Below are positions 56,671 through 64,000 of a stretch of DNA of 64,000 nucleotides, piece by piece. Source of the stretch: Moorena sp. SIO3I8 (GTDB taxonomy: Bacteria > Cyanobacteriota > Cyanobacteriia > Cyanobacteriales > Coleofasciculaceae); assembly GCF_010692325.1 (NCBI RefSeq), contig NZ_JAAHHW010000032.1, forward strand, positions 1 to 64,000. The letters are read 5' to 3'. Under the pieces are notes generated by a model. The model worked only from the letters and a program-made list of their open reading frames with translations, was not told where the DNA came from and searched no databases. Numbering within the stretch: position 1 is the stretch's first letter; every line of letters starts with the position of its first letter. Both the position numbers and the translations under genes were made by a program.

Positions 56671-56680
56671 GACGCAAATG
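56671..56680 (+). repeat. right 10-bp target-site duplication
   Basis: GACGCAAATG, immediately followed by CCCTGATTTAG, the continuation of the toxin gene. Confidence 0.88.
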
Positions 56681-56799
56681 CCCTGATTTAGTGATTCGCG
56701 CAGTTGGGGAAATCGGTACTCCGAGCCTCAGTACACTAGACCCGGAAATTCTGTGTTCGTCTTAGAATCTTCATCGATCAAGCCTGAGGGGGTAAGGAA

Positions 56800-56845
56800 A
56801 TAAGCTAAAACGCAGACTATATATAAGCTAAAACGCAGACTATAT
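56800..56845 (+). repeat. perfect 23-bp tandem duplication
   Basis: ATAAGCTAAAACGCAGACTA plus TAT, twice in a row. Nothing coding was seen between 56766 and 57011. A partial R2 lies at 56892-56926. Confidence 0.85.
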
Positions 56846-56933
56846 AAGCGACCTAGCTTTTAGAGCTCGTTGATTATACAATCGTAGTCTTGATGCAGTT
56901 GCTCATGAGAGTCCCCCCATGAGCAAGCTACCT

Positions 56934-57044
56934 CCCGACTCCCGACTCCCGACTCCCGACTCCCGACTCCCGACTCCCTACTCCCTACTCCCTACTCCCT
57001 ATAACCCAGGACTAAAGTCCCTTATCCAATTGAGAGCTGCTATA
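56934..57044 (-). repeat. GACTCCC/TACTCCC tandem array plus R3 (reverse orientation)
   Basis: CGACTCC and CTACTCC heptamers (56934-57001) lie next to R3 in reverse (ATAACCCAGGAC... to ...CAATTGAGAGCTGCTATATA). The R3 copy supplies the last codons of the membrane protein gene on the minus strand. Confidence 0.85.
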
Positions 57045-57824
57045 TAAAGTGGGATAATTTAATAGTGGAGTTCTCTCAAACCCAATTGGCAGTCGATTTA
57101 ATCGACTTAATTCCTTATCAATGTGATTAATAAAGTATTTCATTTCTCTAGGATTCCCATCGATATCTTGGCCTGTCACCAAGTAGCTAGTTACCTCATT
57201 CTGTAGAGATGCATAGTTCAGGTATAACTGTTTGTTATTGACAATACTGTCCTCATACCGGAATAATCCCGGAATATTTCCAAACAGAATAGCTGATGCT
57301 GAAACCACTACGAAGATATTAATCACATAAGGGTGAGTACTATTCCAACCTGATCGAATAATAAAGAGTAAACAAATTCCTGCTACAATTGCTGTACCAT
57401 AGGTCATTAACTTAGACATATAGTAATTGTTGTAGAAGAATGTCATCATTTTAAAATGTCTTTGGTCTCGCGCTTGGATTTCTTGGATTTGGTCACTAAT
57501 TCTTTCTTGTTCAAGGGGAGCAGCATCAGCGATGGTCTCAGTATAGGCAACTGGTTCTCTTGGGGGCAACAACCACTTTTGGGTTTGGTAGTTACCTAAG
57601 GAATACAGAAATATGACTCCTACAGTAATAAGTAAAACCAATACAGAAGTTATGGCGATATGTCCAATCAGGGGCTTCGACCAAAATTTTGGCTCAGTTA
57701 AGCCTATTGGCTTAGTTTCCTGATTGTCCGTTTTGACAACGGTTTCAATGGTTTCATGATTATTAGTTTTTTTCGAATTTCCTTTATCGATGTCGATAGC
57801 TGAAGATTTATTAAACTCTAACAT
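57012..57824 (-). CDS. membrane protein of unknown function
   Basis: 270 residues from ATG 57824, which has a strong GGAGG nine bases upstream. An earlier in-frame ATG at 57914 lacks one and would add a basic, Pro/Asn-rich stretch. Three hydrophobic segments are seen: IAITSVLVLLITVGVIFLY, MTYGTAIVAGICLLFII and VINIFVVVSASAILFG. A charged helical loop (LEQERISDQIQEIQARDQRH) lies between the first two, and a soluble tail follows. I recognise no family. The last ten residues (YSSSQLDKGL) are translated from an R3 repeat, so the original C terminus was probably different. Confidence 0.65.
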   Translation of the reverse strand: MLEFNKSSAIDIDKGNSKKTNNHETIETVVKTDNQETKPIGLTEPKFWSKPLIGHIAITSVLVLLITVGVIFLYSLGNYQTQKWLLPPREPVAYTETIADAAPLEQERISDQIQEIQARDQRHFKMMTFFYNNYYMSKLMTYGTAIVAGICLLFIIRSGWNSTHPYVINIFVVVSASAILFGNIPGLFRYEDSIVNNKQLYLNYASLQNEVTSYLVTGQDIDGNPREMKYFINHIDKELSRLNRLPIGFERTPLLNYPTLYSSSQLDKGL

Positions 57825-57907
57825 TAGCTTGACCTCCAAGGGGCGGACATATGGTTTTTTATTGGGATTCGGTTTTTGATTCGGATATGAATTTAGTACC
57901 ATCAACT

Positions 57908-58222
57908 TTAACAAAATAGGGGGAGTTTAAGGGGGCGAAATTCTCCCACCTGGCCAAAGGCCACGCTAAGCGAACTTTCAGGTGGGGGATGGATAGCCCC
58001 TTGGCTTACGGCCACGCTACGCGAACAAATACCAGAAGCCTGTTTTCTTACCCAGCTCTCTATATACTCTCCAACGCTTACCCCGGAATCTTTAGCTGCT
58101 AACTGCAACCATTTCCAAGTAGTGTCTGTTAACCAAATTCCGTGTTGTTTTTTTAGTTCGTCATAATGATCAGGTGCTCCTCTCATTCTTTTCTGAGTTT
58201 TTTTCCTTTTTATGCTTGACAT
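57908..58222 (-). CDS. small basic DNA-binding-like protein with a repeat-derived tail, divergent from tnpB
   Basis: 104 residues. Residues 1-65 are basic and helical (SSIKRKKTQKRMRGAPDHYD, ELKKQHGIWLTDTTWKWLQL, AAKDSGVSVGEYIESWVRK) and recall ribbon-helix-helix-like or plasmid-type small proteins. The rest (ICSRSVAVSQGAIHPPPESS... VAFGQVGEF) is the translation of two R1-type palindromic repeats (57945-58026), so the native end was overwritten or extended. Its promoter lies in the 70-bp A/T-rich gap shared with tnpB. A role as an element-linked regulator is only a guess. Confidence 0.55.
   Translation of the reverse strand: MSSIKRKKTQKRMRGAPDHYDELKKQHGIWLTDTTWKWLQLAAKDSGVSVGEYIESWVRKQASGICSRSVAVSQGAIHPPPESSLSVAFGQVGEFRPLKLPLFC
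57945..58026. repeat. two R1-type repeats inside the 3' end of a small gene
   Basis: CCCACCTGGCCAAAGGCCAC with the partner CAGGTGGG (57945-57986), and CTTGGCTTACGGCCACGCTA (58000-58026). Confidence 0.8.
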
Positions 58223-58294
58223 TTATATTTACTATCAACTATATTAAAATAATAGCAAACAAATAGCACGAGATTCAAGGAGGTGATTCCACTT

Positions 58295-59641
58295 ATGGCG
58301 ATTTTTAGGCAGACGTTCCGTATATATCCCAATAAAACAGCTACATCAAAGATGTTTTATGCGAGAAAACTGCACCAGTTACTCTACAACGCTGGGATAG
58401 CTGATCGTCGTTATGAGTGGAAAGTAAACAAAAAGTCTATAGGATATTTTGATCAGCAAAACTGTTTGCCTGATTTCAAAAAATGCTGGCCGGAATATAA
58501 GGAGTTATATAGTACGTCTTTGCAAGCTACTCTAAAGAGAGTAGACCTGGCTTATAATCGGTTCTTTCAAGGATTAGCTGGAATCCCAAAATATAAGCCA
58601 ATTCGGAAATACTCCGGATGGACTTACCCCAGTAAAGCTGGCTGGAAAGTGAATACTGACGGGAAGCATGGGACTTTGACACTGAACGACCTCGGTCTCA
58701 CTATAAAGATGCGTGGGCAGGCAAAGTTTTGGGGAACACCAACAACCTTAACAATTACTTATAAGCCTAGTCTAAACGCTTGGTATGCTTCAATAACTGT
58801 CAAAGCAGAAACCCCATTAACTAAATATGGCTCAGAATCTGATTTGACGTACAAGAAGATCATAGCCTATGACCTGGGGACTGAGACAGCAATCACAGCC
58901 TTCAATGGCAGCGAGTTTGAGGAGATAGCTAACCAGCGTTTTACTAAAACTCTAGAGCCTAAAGTGAAGGCAGCCGGGAAAGAAAAACGTAGAAAGCAAG
59001 CTCCTAATTTCAAAAAAGGTATTTTGGCGTCTAAGCGTTGGAAAAAAGCCAACAAAAAGGAATCCCAGTTAAAAAGAAAAGTTGGCTTGGCGCGCAAAGA
59101 CTGGCAACACAAGGTTACGTCAGATTTATCTAGTCGTTATGACATCGGCGTAACTGAAAAACTCAACACGAAAGGGATGACCCGAAAAGCAAAAAAAGGG
59201 TCAAAAAGAAAGAAGCAAAAAGCTGGATTGAACAAAGCCATTTTAGATGTAGGATTCGGTACTATCAATAAAATGCTGACCTACAAAATTGAACTCAAAG
59301 GCGGAATTGTCCTTCAGTTACCAACTAGACAGCTAAAACCATCTCAGCGCTGTCCAAAATGTGGAAAAGTTCACAAAGAATGGGCTGAACTATCAAATAG
59401 ATACCACAGCTGTGATGCTTGTGGGTTTGAACTTGATAGAGACAAAACAAGCGCAATGGTGATGTTCAAAGCAGCTAATGGAAATCAGCCGGGGTACGGG
59501 ACTGACCTCGAAAAACGTGGATTTTCTAGCTCTACTTCAAAGACCAGTAAACATACTGGATCGATGAAGCAACTGGGAAAGATGAAGCGTCAAAAATCGC
59601 GCTCATCAGACGGGTCTGCTGATACCCCGTCCTGGCCGTAG
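58295..59641 (+). CDS. tnpB: TnpB (OrfB) RNA-guided nuclease of an IS200/IS605- or IS607-type element, without TnpA
   Basis: 448 residues from ATG 58295, placed by a near-perfect ribosome site (GGAGGTGATT). The N-terminal region has FRQTFRIYPNKTATSKMFY. The RuvC core has IIAYDLGTETA (Asp), DIGVTEKLNTKGM (Glu) and DRDKTSAMVMF (Asp), with the zinc ribbon CPKCGKVHKEW...CDACG between the last two. All catalytic residues are present. TnpB cuts DNA with a guide RNA made from the element's right end and helps the element persist. No TnpA is nearby. The last codons run into a right-end hairpin that holds an R1-like insert, so the reading frame's tail (DTPSWP) is repeat-derived. Confidence 0.9.
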   Translation: MAIFRQTFRIYPNKTATSKMFYARKLHQLLYNAGIADRRYEWKVNKKSIGYFDQQNCLPDFKKCWPEYKELYSTSLQATLKRVDLAYNRFFQGLAGIPKYKPIRKYSGWTYPSKAGWKVNTDGKHGTLTLNDLGLTIKMRGQAKFWGTPTTLTITYKPSLNAWYASITVKAETPLTKYGSESDLTYKKIIAYDLGTETAITAFNGSEFEEIANQRFTKTLEPKVKAAGKEKRRKQAPNFKKGILASKRWKKANKKESQLKRKVGLARKDWQHKVTSDLSSRYDIGVTEKLNTKGMTRKAKKGSKRKKQKAGLNKAILDVGFGTINKMLTYKIELKGGIVLQLPTRQLKPSQRCPKCGKVHKEWAELSNRYHSCDACGFELDRDKTSAMVMFKAANGNQPGYGTDLEKRGFSSSTSKTSKHTGSMKQLGKMKRQKSRSSDGSADTPSWP

Positions 59642-59673
59642 GCCACGCCAAAGGCGAACGTCCAGGGCGGGGT
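59624..59673 (+). repeat. right-end hairpin of the tnpB element, with an R1-like insert in its loop
   Basis: ACCCCGTCCTGG (59624-59635) pairs with CCAGGGCGGGGT (59662-59673). The loop CCGTAGGCCACGCCAAAGGC is R1-like. The stem probably forms the 3' end of the TnpB guide-RNA scaffold (inference from the family). Confidence 0.65.
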
Positions 59674-59716
59674 AGTTCATAAGGGTATTCAATAAGTTTA
59701 AGTTGTCAATTTAAGG

Positions 59717-60000
59717 GGCTCTCCTAGACTGATTATAGTAAATTAGTAGTTTAAATGAGCTTAACCCCTTAAATAGCAAGGGATTCAATAAAATCAAAAT
59801 ACATTGTCTTGATGCAGTCGCTCATGGGGAGGGGCTGTGTGCGGAACCTGCGTCCGCACCTTGTAAGCCCCGTGGAAACCCCCAAGACCGCGCTGCATCG
59901 CTTTTATTAAAATTGCATTTTTAAATTACTAAAAACCTTACTTAGTAAGGGCTATAGCGATTATTTTATAGTAATTTATCATAGCCACCCTAGGAGAGCC
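59717..60000. mobile_element. 284-bp MITE with 8-bp duplication, containing a nested R2
   Basis: Ends GGCTCTCCTAG and CTAGGAGAGCC are exact inverses, with further imperfect match inward. ATTTAAGG flanks both sides (59709-59716 and 60001-60008). The middle (59813-59906) is an R2 copy in reverse, which itself holds a roughly 44-bp G/C-rich insert with the hairpin TGCGGA/TCCGCA. Confidence 0.85.
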
Positions 60001-60064
60001 ATTTAAGGCAAAAGCAAAATGGTAATTAGCAATTAGCAATTAACAATTAATAATTAACTAATCA

Positions 60065-63000
60065 TTAATCACTAATCACTAACGTAGAGGAAGCCGACCT
60101 GCCAAATTCTTCTGGGGCATAGTTGAGGTGTGCTTGGGCAGGGGGCCATAAATAGGTTCCTGGTGTAACTGAGCGCACCAGATAATGTAAATTATAGACA
60201 CCAGCTTCCAATCGATCGGCATAAGCCACAATGCGATCGCGATGGATTTTCTGATAATCGATTTGCCAGCTATCCTGTTGAGCTTGGAAGTAAGGGGTAG
60301 CAGTTTGGAAACTAGTATCGACGGCTTCTAAGCCAGCTGGTAAGAGATCTTCGATCACGACATGATCCACTGGATGATCGGTAATCACCTCCACGCCAAT
60401 ATCAAACACTTGTCCCGCTGGTACTGTTAATGGCTCTTTGAGAGCATACAGTCCAATCTTTCGCAATACCTTTTCCTGATTAGCGGGACGTATGGTCTTG
60501 TTTACTCGTAATCCATTAAACCGACCGGGTTGATTGCCTTGTAAGCGATAACGATAGCTGGTTAAGTAGTGTAGAGTCCCTGAACCAGATTTTTTGACAA
60601 TCAAGTCATGGCGACCTCGGGGTAAGTTATCCATTGTAACCTGAATCGATTGACTAGGTTTCTGATACCCCTGGAACTGGGCTGAGCCAAGTTTTTTCCC
60701 GGCTAGTTGTACCGTTGCTCCAAAGCTCGGGGGTGTAGGCTGTAATCGACTATAGTCTACTAAGGCACTCAAGGCTTGGGCATTATCGTAGCTAGTTTGC
60801 CAAGTGCCGTCTCGCCGTAACTCTAATAACCCTTGTAATAGTTTACTGCGAACCTCGGCTGAGCTGTTTTGGGCGATATATAGGCGCAAGGCTTGAGCTT
60901 GTGCAGTTGTAGAAGAATCCAGCCAACGCCAGCTTTGGGGTAAGTTTATCCGAGCTGAACGCCCAGTTTGATAGATGCTTTCCTGAAACTGATTGACTAA
61001 AGTTTGGGCTTGGCTCCGCCACTGAGGAAACTGGAATAAGTAACGCGCTAATTTAATCTGAGTGACCCGGTCGAAGTTACTGCTCTGTTCAGAAAGGTAT
61101 CCTAGGAAGTCACTGCGGGTCTGACCGAGTTCTGCTAACCCCATCAGTGCTTCTAATCGCACCTTACTCTTACACACTACGCTCTTGCAATAATCATACT
61201 GACCAGGATTTGCCAATATTTTCTGCAAGTAGTTCTGGAGACGGCTCACCATCCCAGCATCTACTGGTAATCCTGCTGCTTTCGCCCGAGCTAGAGCAGT
61301 AGCAGCATAGGGAGAAACAAAGGGGTCTGAGGATTTTCGTCCGGGCCATCTGGCAAAGCCACCATCTGGTCGCTGAAGTTTCTGTAACTGTTTGATAGCC
61401 TCAGTGCCTTGTTGGCTAGGGTTAAACTCAGCAAAGGTCTGACCATATTGTTTGCCGAGTATTTCCAAATTGGATGCGATCGCTAATTTACTTGCTACCG
61501 GTTCTAAGAAGGGTAAGTCTTCGTTATCCAAGACTTGCTTAGCCGGAGCAGTAATTTCAGGAATCAGAGTGCTAGCCAGGGAAATCTCTAACCCTCCCCT
61601 GTCAGGTACCACGTTACTAGCTATATTCACTGGGATTTTTACTTGAGTCCTGGTTACTCCCGATTCCACCACTTGCTCAGTCATGTCAACCGGTTTAACA
61701 GCTAAAGGTACTTCAAACCCATCCTGATTACCATTGAGCTTAGTCGTAAACTTGACTTTAGCTTTACCCAAGTTATTGGCTACCATCGGAAAACGATAAC
61801 CACTGGTTCCGGTCTTGGCTGAGGTTTTTTGATTCAGCGTAGGCCCTTTACCACCATCAAACTGAACGGCACCGGTCAGTTGTCCATTAATTTGTAAATC
61901 TCCCGTTTGCCCAGTATTATTAATTAGCGCTATCCCAGCTTTAAAGCGATCGCCTGGACGAGCAAATTGAGGTAATACTGGATTAGCCATCAGCCGCTTG
62001 GTGGTGATAAAGGTAGCCTGGCCATTACCAAAGTGTAGGTTGCCATCCGTTGCTACTGCCATCACCCGCCAAGTGGTTAAGTTATCTGGTAGTTTAAAGG
62101 TTACCCTTGCTTTACCATTGGCATCTGTTACCAGTGAACCATTGTAGTAGGCTAAGGGTTTGAATTCCGTGCGAATCCGAGTACTAGCTGCCCCAGAAGA
62201 CTGTCCTCCACCATAGCCCCAGCCTTTTTGCGTCATTTCCATCGCTAGCTTTTCTAGCACCACCTTAGGACGGTTATCACTGAAGCGAGTGGAAATATCT
62301 TGCTGAGCATACACGGTCTCTACTAAATCCGGTATTTGGTAGCCACTCAGTTGCAAGATAGCTTCATTGACAACCATCACGGTAAACTGTCCCTTTACCG
62401 GTTTACCCTTAGAATCTTGCAATGCTAATTCCACAGTTTGCTTAGCACCAGGTTCAATGGACTTAGACTGCAATGTCTCTGTTACCTTGAGATAGTTATC
62501 ATCCAAGCTGGTATTAAAGGGAGCAAAACCAATCCGCACCAGATTTTCTACACTCCCCGGCTCAACTTGGGATAGGGGTTTGCCTTGGCGCACTACTACT
62601 GCTTCTACTGCGGCATTAGGTACCATCTCGGGAGTCACTTTGAACTTAATCTCTGGGGCACCCCCTTTAACTTTGACTACTTTGCGATAGAGGGTATTGT
62701 TGCGAACTACTGAAAAATACAATTCCCCTTCGGCATAGGGAGATTGAATCAAGGCTGTGGCTGTTTCCCCAAGCTTATAGCTATCCTTGTCTAGTTTGAT
62801 ATCCAGGCGAGAGTTATCATAGCGAGACCCCCAGTACACTGCGTTTCCACCGGTTGCCCAAATTTGCAAGTCTGTTGCTGCTAAGTCATTTTTAGCCTTA
62901 GCAAAATTAGCGCGAATTCGATAAGAACCGGATGAGGGGGGAGTGAGCTTGATGGATTTCGGACTACTACCGGAACGGACAGTTACCTCTTTCACGGTTT

Positions 63001-64000
63001 TGTATTCCACCTGATTCTTTTCTCGCTGACTCCCTGCCAAGACCTGGGTGACACTGCTGTATTTCATTTCTTGCAGTTCCAGGCGTACTGATTGTCCTTT
63101 GATTAATTTACCCGTGGGGTCAGTAACAATCACTTCTAGAGGGAATGGTTTTCCGGCATCCGCCACCCAATCCCCTTTTAATCCAATTAGTTTATCGCTA
63201 GGTAAAGCTGTAAATGTTTTAGAATCGGATACCGACAGATTCGAGACATCGGTAACTTGGGCATCCACCCGGTAAGTCATGGGATAGGGCAGGTCTTTCG
63301 TCACCGGAATAGTTAGACTACTTTCCCCAGACTCACTTAAAGTTTGATTAGTTTGGAGGACATCACTGGTAACTTGCGGTCTTTCCTGGGGCCAAAACCA
63401 CTGCTGACCAAAGGAAAACTCTTCCCATCCTGCTGGAGTAAAGTAGAAGGGGGTGCGGGTGACATAATAGGCAACCTTACCCCCATCTACATTTGAACCA
63501 AACCAATAATTTCCTTGGACATTAGCGTCCACCTTCTCGCCCATGTTAGCAAATTTTTGAGCAAGGGTCAGGTCAACTTTAAAGTTAGGAGGATTAAACT
63601 CAGCTACTCGGAAACCACCTGAAATTTCTCTGCCATTGCTTCCCCTGGCTTCAACGGTATAGAAACCTAGGGGTTGATTCTCTTTCAGGGGTAATTCTAA
63701 GGAGAAGGTACCAAATTCATTGGTTGTCTTAGTGCCTAAGTCTGTCTTCTTACCATTGGGTTCGACCAGCGTGACCTGATAAGATGCATTTTTGTCTTGG
63801 GTGAGGTTATCTTTTTCCAGATAATAGGCTGCTGCGGTGAACCAAGCCTTTTCTCCTGGTTGGTAAAGCTGTCTGTCTGAGAAAATAGTGCCTCGGGATT
63901 TGGGTTTGCCATTGTCCCAGTCTGAATAAATCCCGTAGCCATAATACCCACTATATTCATTGGTTCGAGTAAATGCCCAGTCTTTGCCTTCTTTAGCTAT
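60065..64000 (-). CDS. alpha-2-macroglobulin-like protein, 5' end beyond the window
   Basis: At least 1311 residues. The frame is open upstream of ATG 63544 to the window edge (…SDRQLYQPGEKAWFTAAAYY…), so the true start lies outside. MG-type beta domains come first. Then follow the bait-like region (QKGWGYGGGQSSGAASTRIR), the A2M signature PDNLTTWRVMAVATD, and an alpha-alpha-toroid helical domain (LQKLQRPDGGFARWPG). Bacterial family members are large periplasmic or lipoprotein protease traps. The thioester motif CxEQ, expected just before the helical domain, is replaced by LPFLEPVASK, so this one cannot form the covalent thioester. It ends with EEFGRSASSTLVISD. A tandem AATTAAC-type array follows it at 60018-60080. 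Confidence 0.88.
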   Translation of the reverse strand: MAKEGKDWAFTRTNEYSGYYGYGIYSDWDNGKPKSRGTIFSDRQLYQPGEKAWFTAAAYYLEKDNLTQDKNASYQVTLVEPNGKKTDLGTKTTNEFGTFSLELPLKENQPLGFYTVEARGSNGREISGGFRVAEFNPPNFKVDLTLAQKFANMGEKVDANVQGNYWFGSNVDGGKVAYYVTRTPFYFTPAGWEEFSFGQQWFWPQERPQVTSDVLQTNQTLSESGESSLTIPVTKDLPYPMTYRVDAQVTDVSNLSVSDSKTFTALPSDKLIGLKGDWVADAGKPFPLEVIVTDPTGKLIKGQSVRLELQEMKYSSVTQVLAGSQREKNQVEYKTVKEVTVRSGSSPKSIKLTPPSSGSYRIRANFAKAKNDLAATDLQIWATGGNAVYWGSRYDNSRLDIKLDKDSYKLGETATALIQSPYAEGELYFSVVRNNTLYRKVVKVKGGAPEIKFKVTPEMVPNAAVEAVVVRQGKPLSQVEPGSVENLVRIGFAPFNTSLDDNYLKVTETLQSKSIEPGAKQTVELALQDSKGKPVKGQFTVMVVNEAILQLSGYQIPDLVETVYAQQDISTRFSDNRPKVVLEKLAMEMTQKGWGYGGGQSSGAASTRIRTEFKPLAYYNGSLVTDANGKARVTFKLPDNLTTWRVMAVATDGNLHFGNGQATFITTKRLMANPVLPQFARPGDRFKAGIALINNTGQTGDLQINGQLTGAVQFDGGKGPTLNQKTSAKTGTSGYRFPMVANNLGKAKVKFTTKLNGNQDGFEVPLAVKPVDMTEQVVESGVTRTQVKIPVNIASNVVPDRGGLEISLASTLIPEITAPAKQVLDNEDLPFLEPVASKLAIASNLEILGKQYGQTFAEFNPSQQGTEAIKQLQKLQRPDGGFARWPGRKSSDPFVSPYAATALARAKAAGLPVDAGMVSRLQNYLQKILANPGQYDYCKSVVCKSKVRLEALMGLAELGQTRSDFLGYLSEQSSNFDRVTQIKLARYLFQFPQWRSQAQTLVNQFQESIYQTGRSARINLPQSWRWLDSSTTAQAQALRLYIAQNSSAEVRSKLLQGLLELRRDGTWQTSYDNAQALSALVDYSRLQPTPPSFGATVQLAGKKLGSAQFQGYQKPSQSIQVTMDNLPRGRHDLIVKKSGSGTLHYLTSYRYRLQGNQPGRFNGLRVNKTIRPANQEKVLRKIGLYALKEPLTVPAGQVFDIGVEVITDHPVDHVVIEDLLPAGLEAVDTSFQTATPYFQAQQDSWQIDYQKIHRDRIVAYADRLEAGVYNLHYLVRSVTPGTYLWPPAQAHLNYAPEEFGRSASSTLVISD

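Larger units (their letters stand above)
55203..56765 (+). pseudogene. DUF5615-type toxin gene split by a composite transposon
   Basis: The 5' part (55203-55270) and the 3' part (56681-56765) join in frame when the insertion and one copy of its 10-bp duplication are removed. The result is 50 codons reading MALKYLMDENVDPAYPTQIR then RKCPDLVIRAVGEIGTPSLS then TLDPEILCSS. This is the N-terminal half of the PIN-like toxin that pairs with DUF433. The family's later part (FILVTNNR...) is missing, so the 3' end was already lost or has decayed. The start overlaps the antitoxin stop. Confidence 0.85.

Overview
The window looks like a chromosome segment of a large-genome filamentous cyanobacterium, most like Moorena (Moorea). 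This is inferred from a BtpA homologue, pentapeptide-repeat and WD40 proteins, Ser/Thr kinases, frequent HIP1 octamers (GCGATCGC), many 7-8 bp tandem repeats, and a dispersed element built on GTTCGCGTAGCGTGGCC. No rRNA or CRISPR array was seen. One tRNA (Asn) was found.

Layout. 0-3 kb is a graveyard: a small membrane-peptide ORF, a structured RNA resembling the guide RNA of IscB elements but with no IscB gene, fused remnants of phnE and selD, and tRNA-Asn. 3-17.4 kb holds signalling and surface-type genes: two Ser/Thr kinases (one with pentapeptide repeats, one with an expanding 21-bp coding repeat), a decayed EndoU/lamin-tail gene, an HTH protein, an HNH protein, a tandem pair of membrane-anchored SGNH/CE6-type esterases, a trypsin-WD40 fusion, a pentapeptide protein and tyrA.

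17.4-42.8 kb is a nonribosomal peptide synthetase (NRPS) locus bordered on the left by a dead IS66-type transposase. A 4158-residue synthetase (TubC docking-C-A-T-C-A-NMT-T-C-A-T-reductase) is followed by an MFS exporter, a convergent di-iron hydroxylase-like gene, a homocitrate/isopropylmalate synthase-family gene, a second synthetase (A-T-C-A-T), an aminotransferase and a truncated condensation domain. Domain logic suggests that the downstream synthetase acts first. Its loading A domain lacks the amino-acid-anchoring Asp and its C-terminal tail is acidic. It would hand the chain to the TubC docking domain of the upstream synthetase, which releases it reductively. The predicted product is an acyl-Val-X-(N-Me)Val-Glx-like peptide aldehyde or alcohol.

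42.8-54.5 kb is mostly housekeeping (HI0933/BaiN-type flavoprotein, VKOR-thioredoxin, BtpA, RimO, a DEAD-box RNA helicase, threonine synthase). It is interrupted by a group II intron that sits inside a GGGGAGAT minisatellite, and the intron carries a sequence complementary to that repeat. 54.5-60 kb is repeat-dense. A DUF433/DUF5615 antitoxin-toxin pair has been broken twice: by a short palindromic repeat, and by a 1400-bp composite of two 175-bp MITEs carrying a tectonin-like gene and flanked by a 10-bp target duplication. A lone TnpB and further MITEs follow. 60-64 kb is a large alpha-2-macroglobulin-like gene running off the right edge.

All calls come from reading sequence and translations by eye. 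Family assignments are from remembered motifs, not searches.
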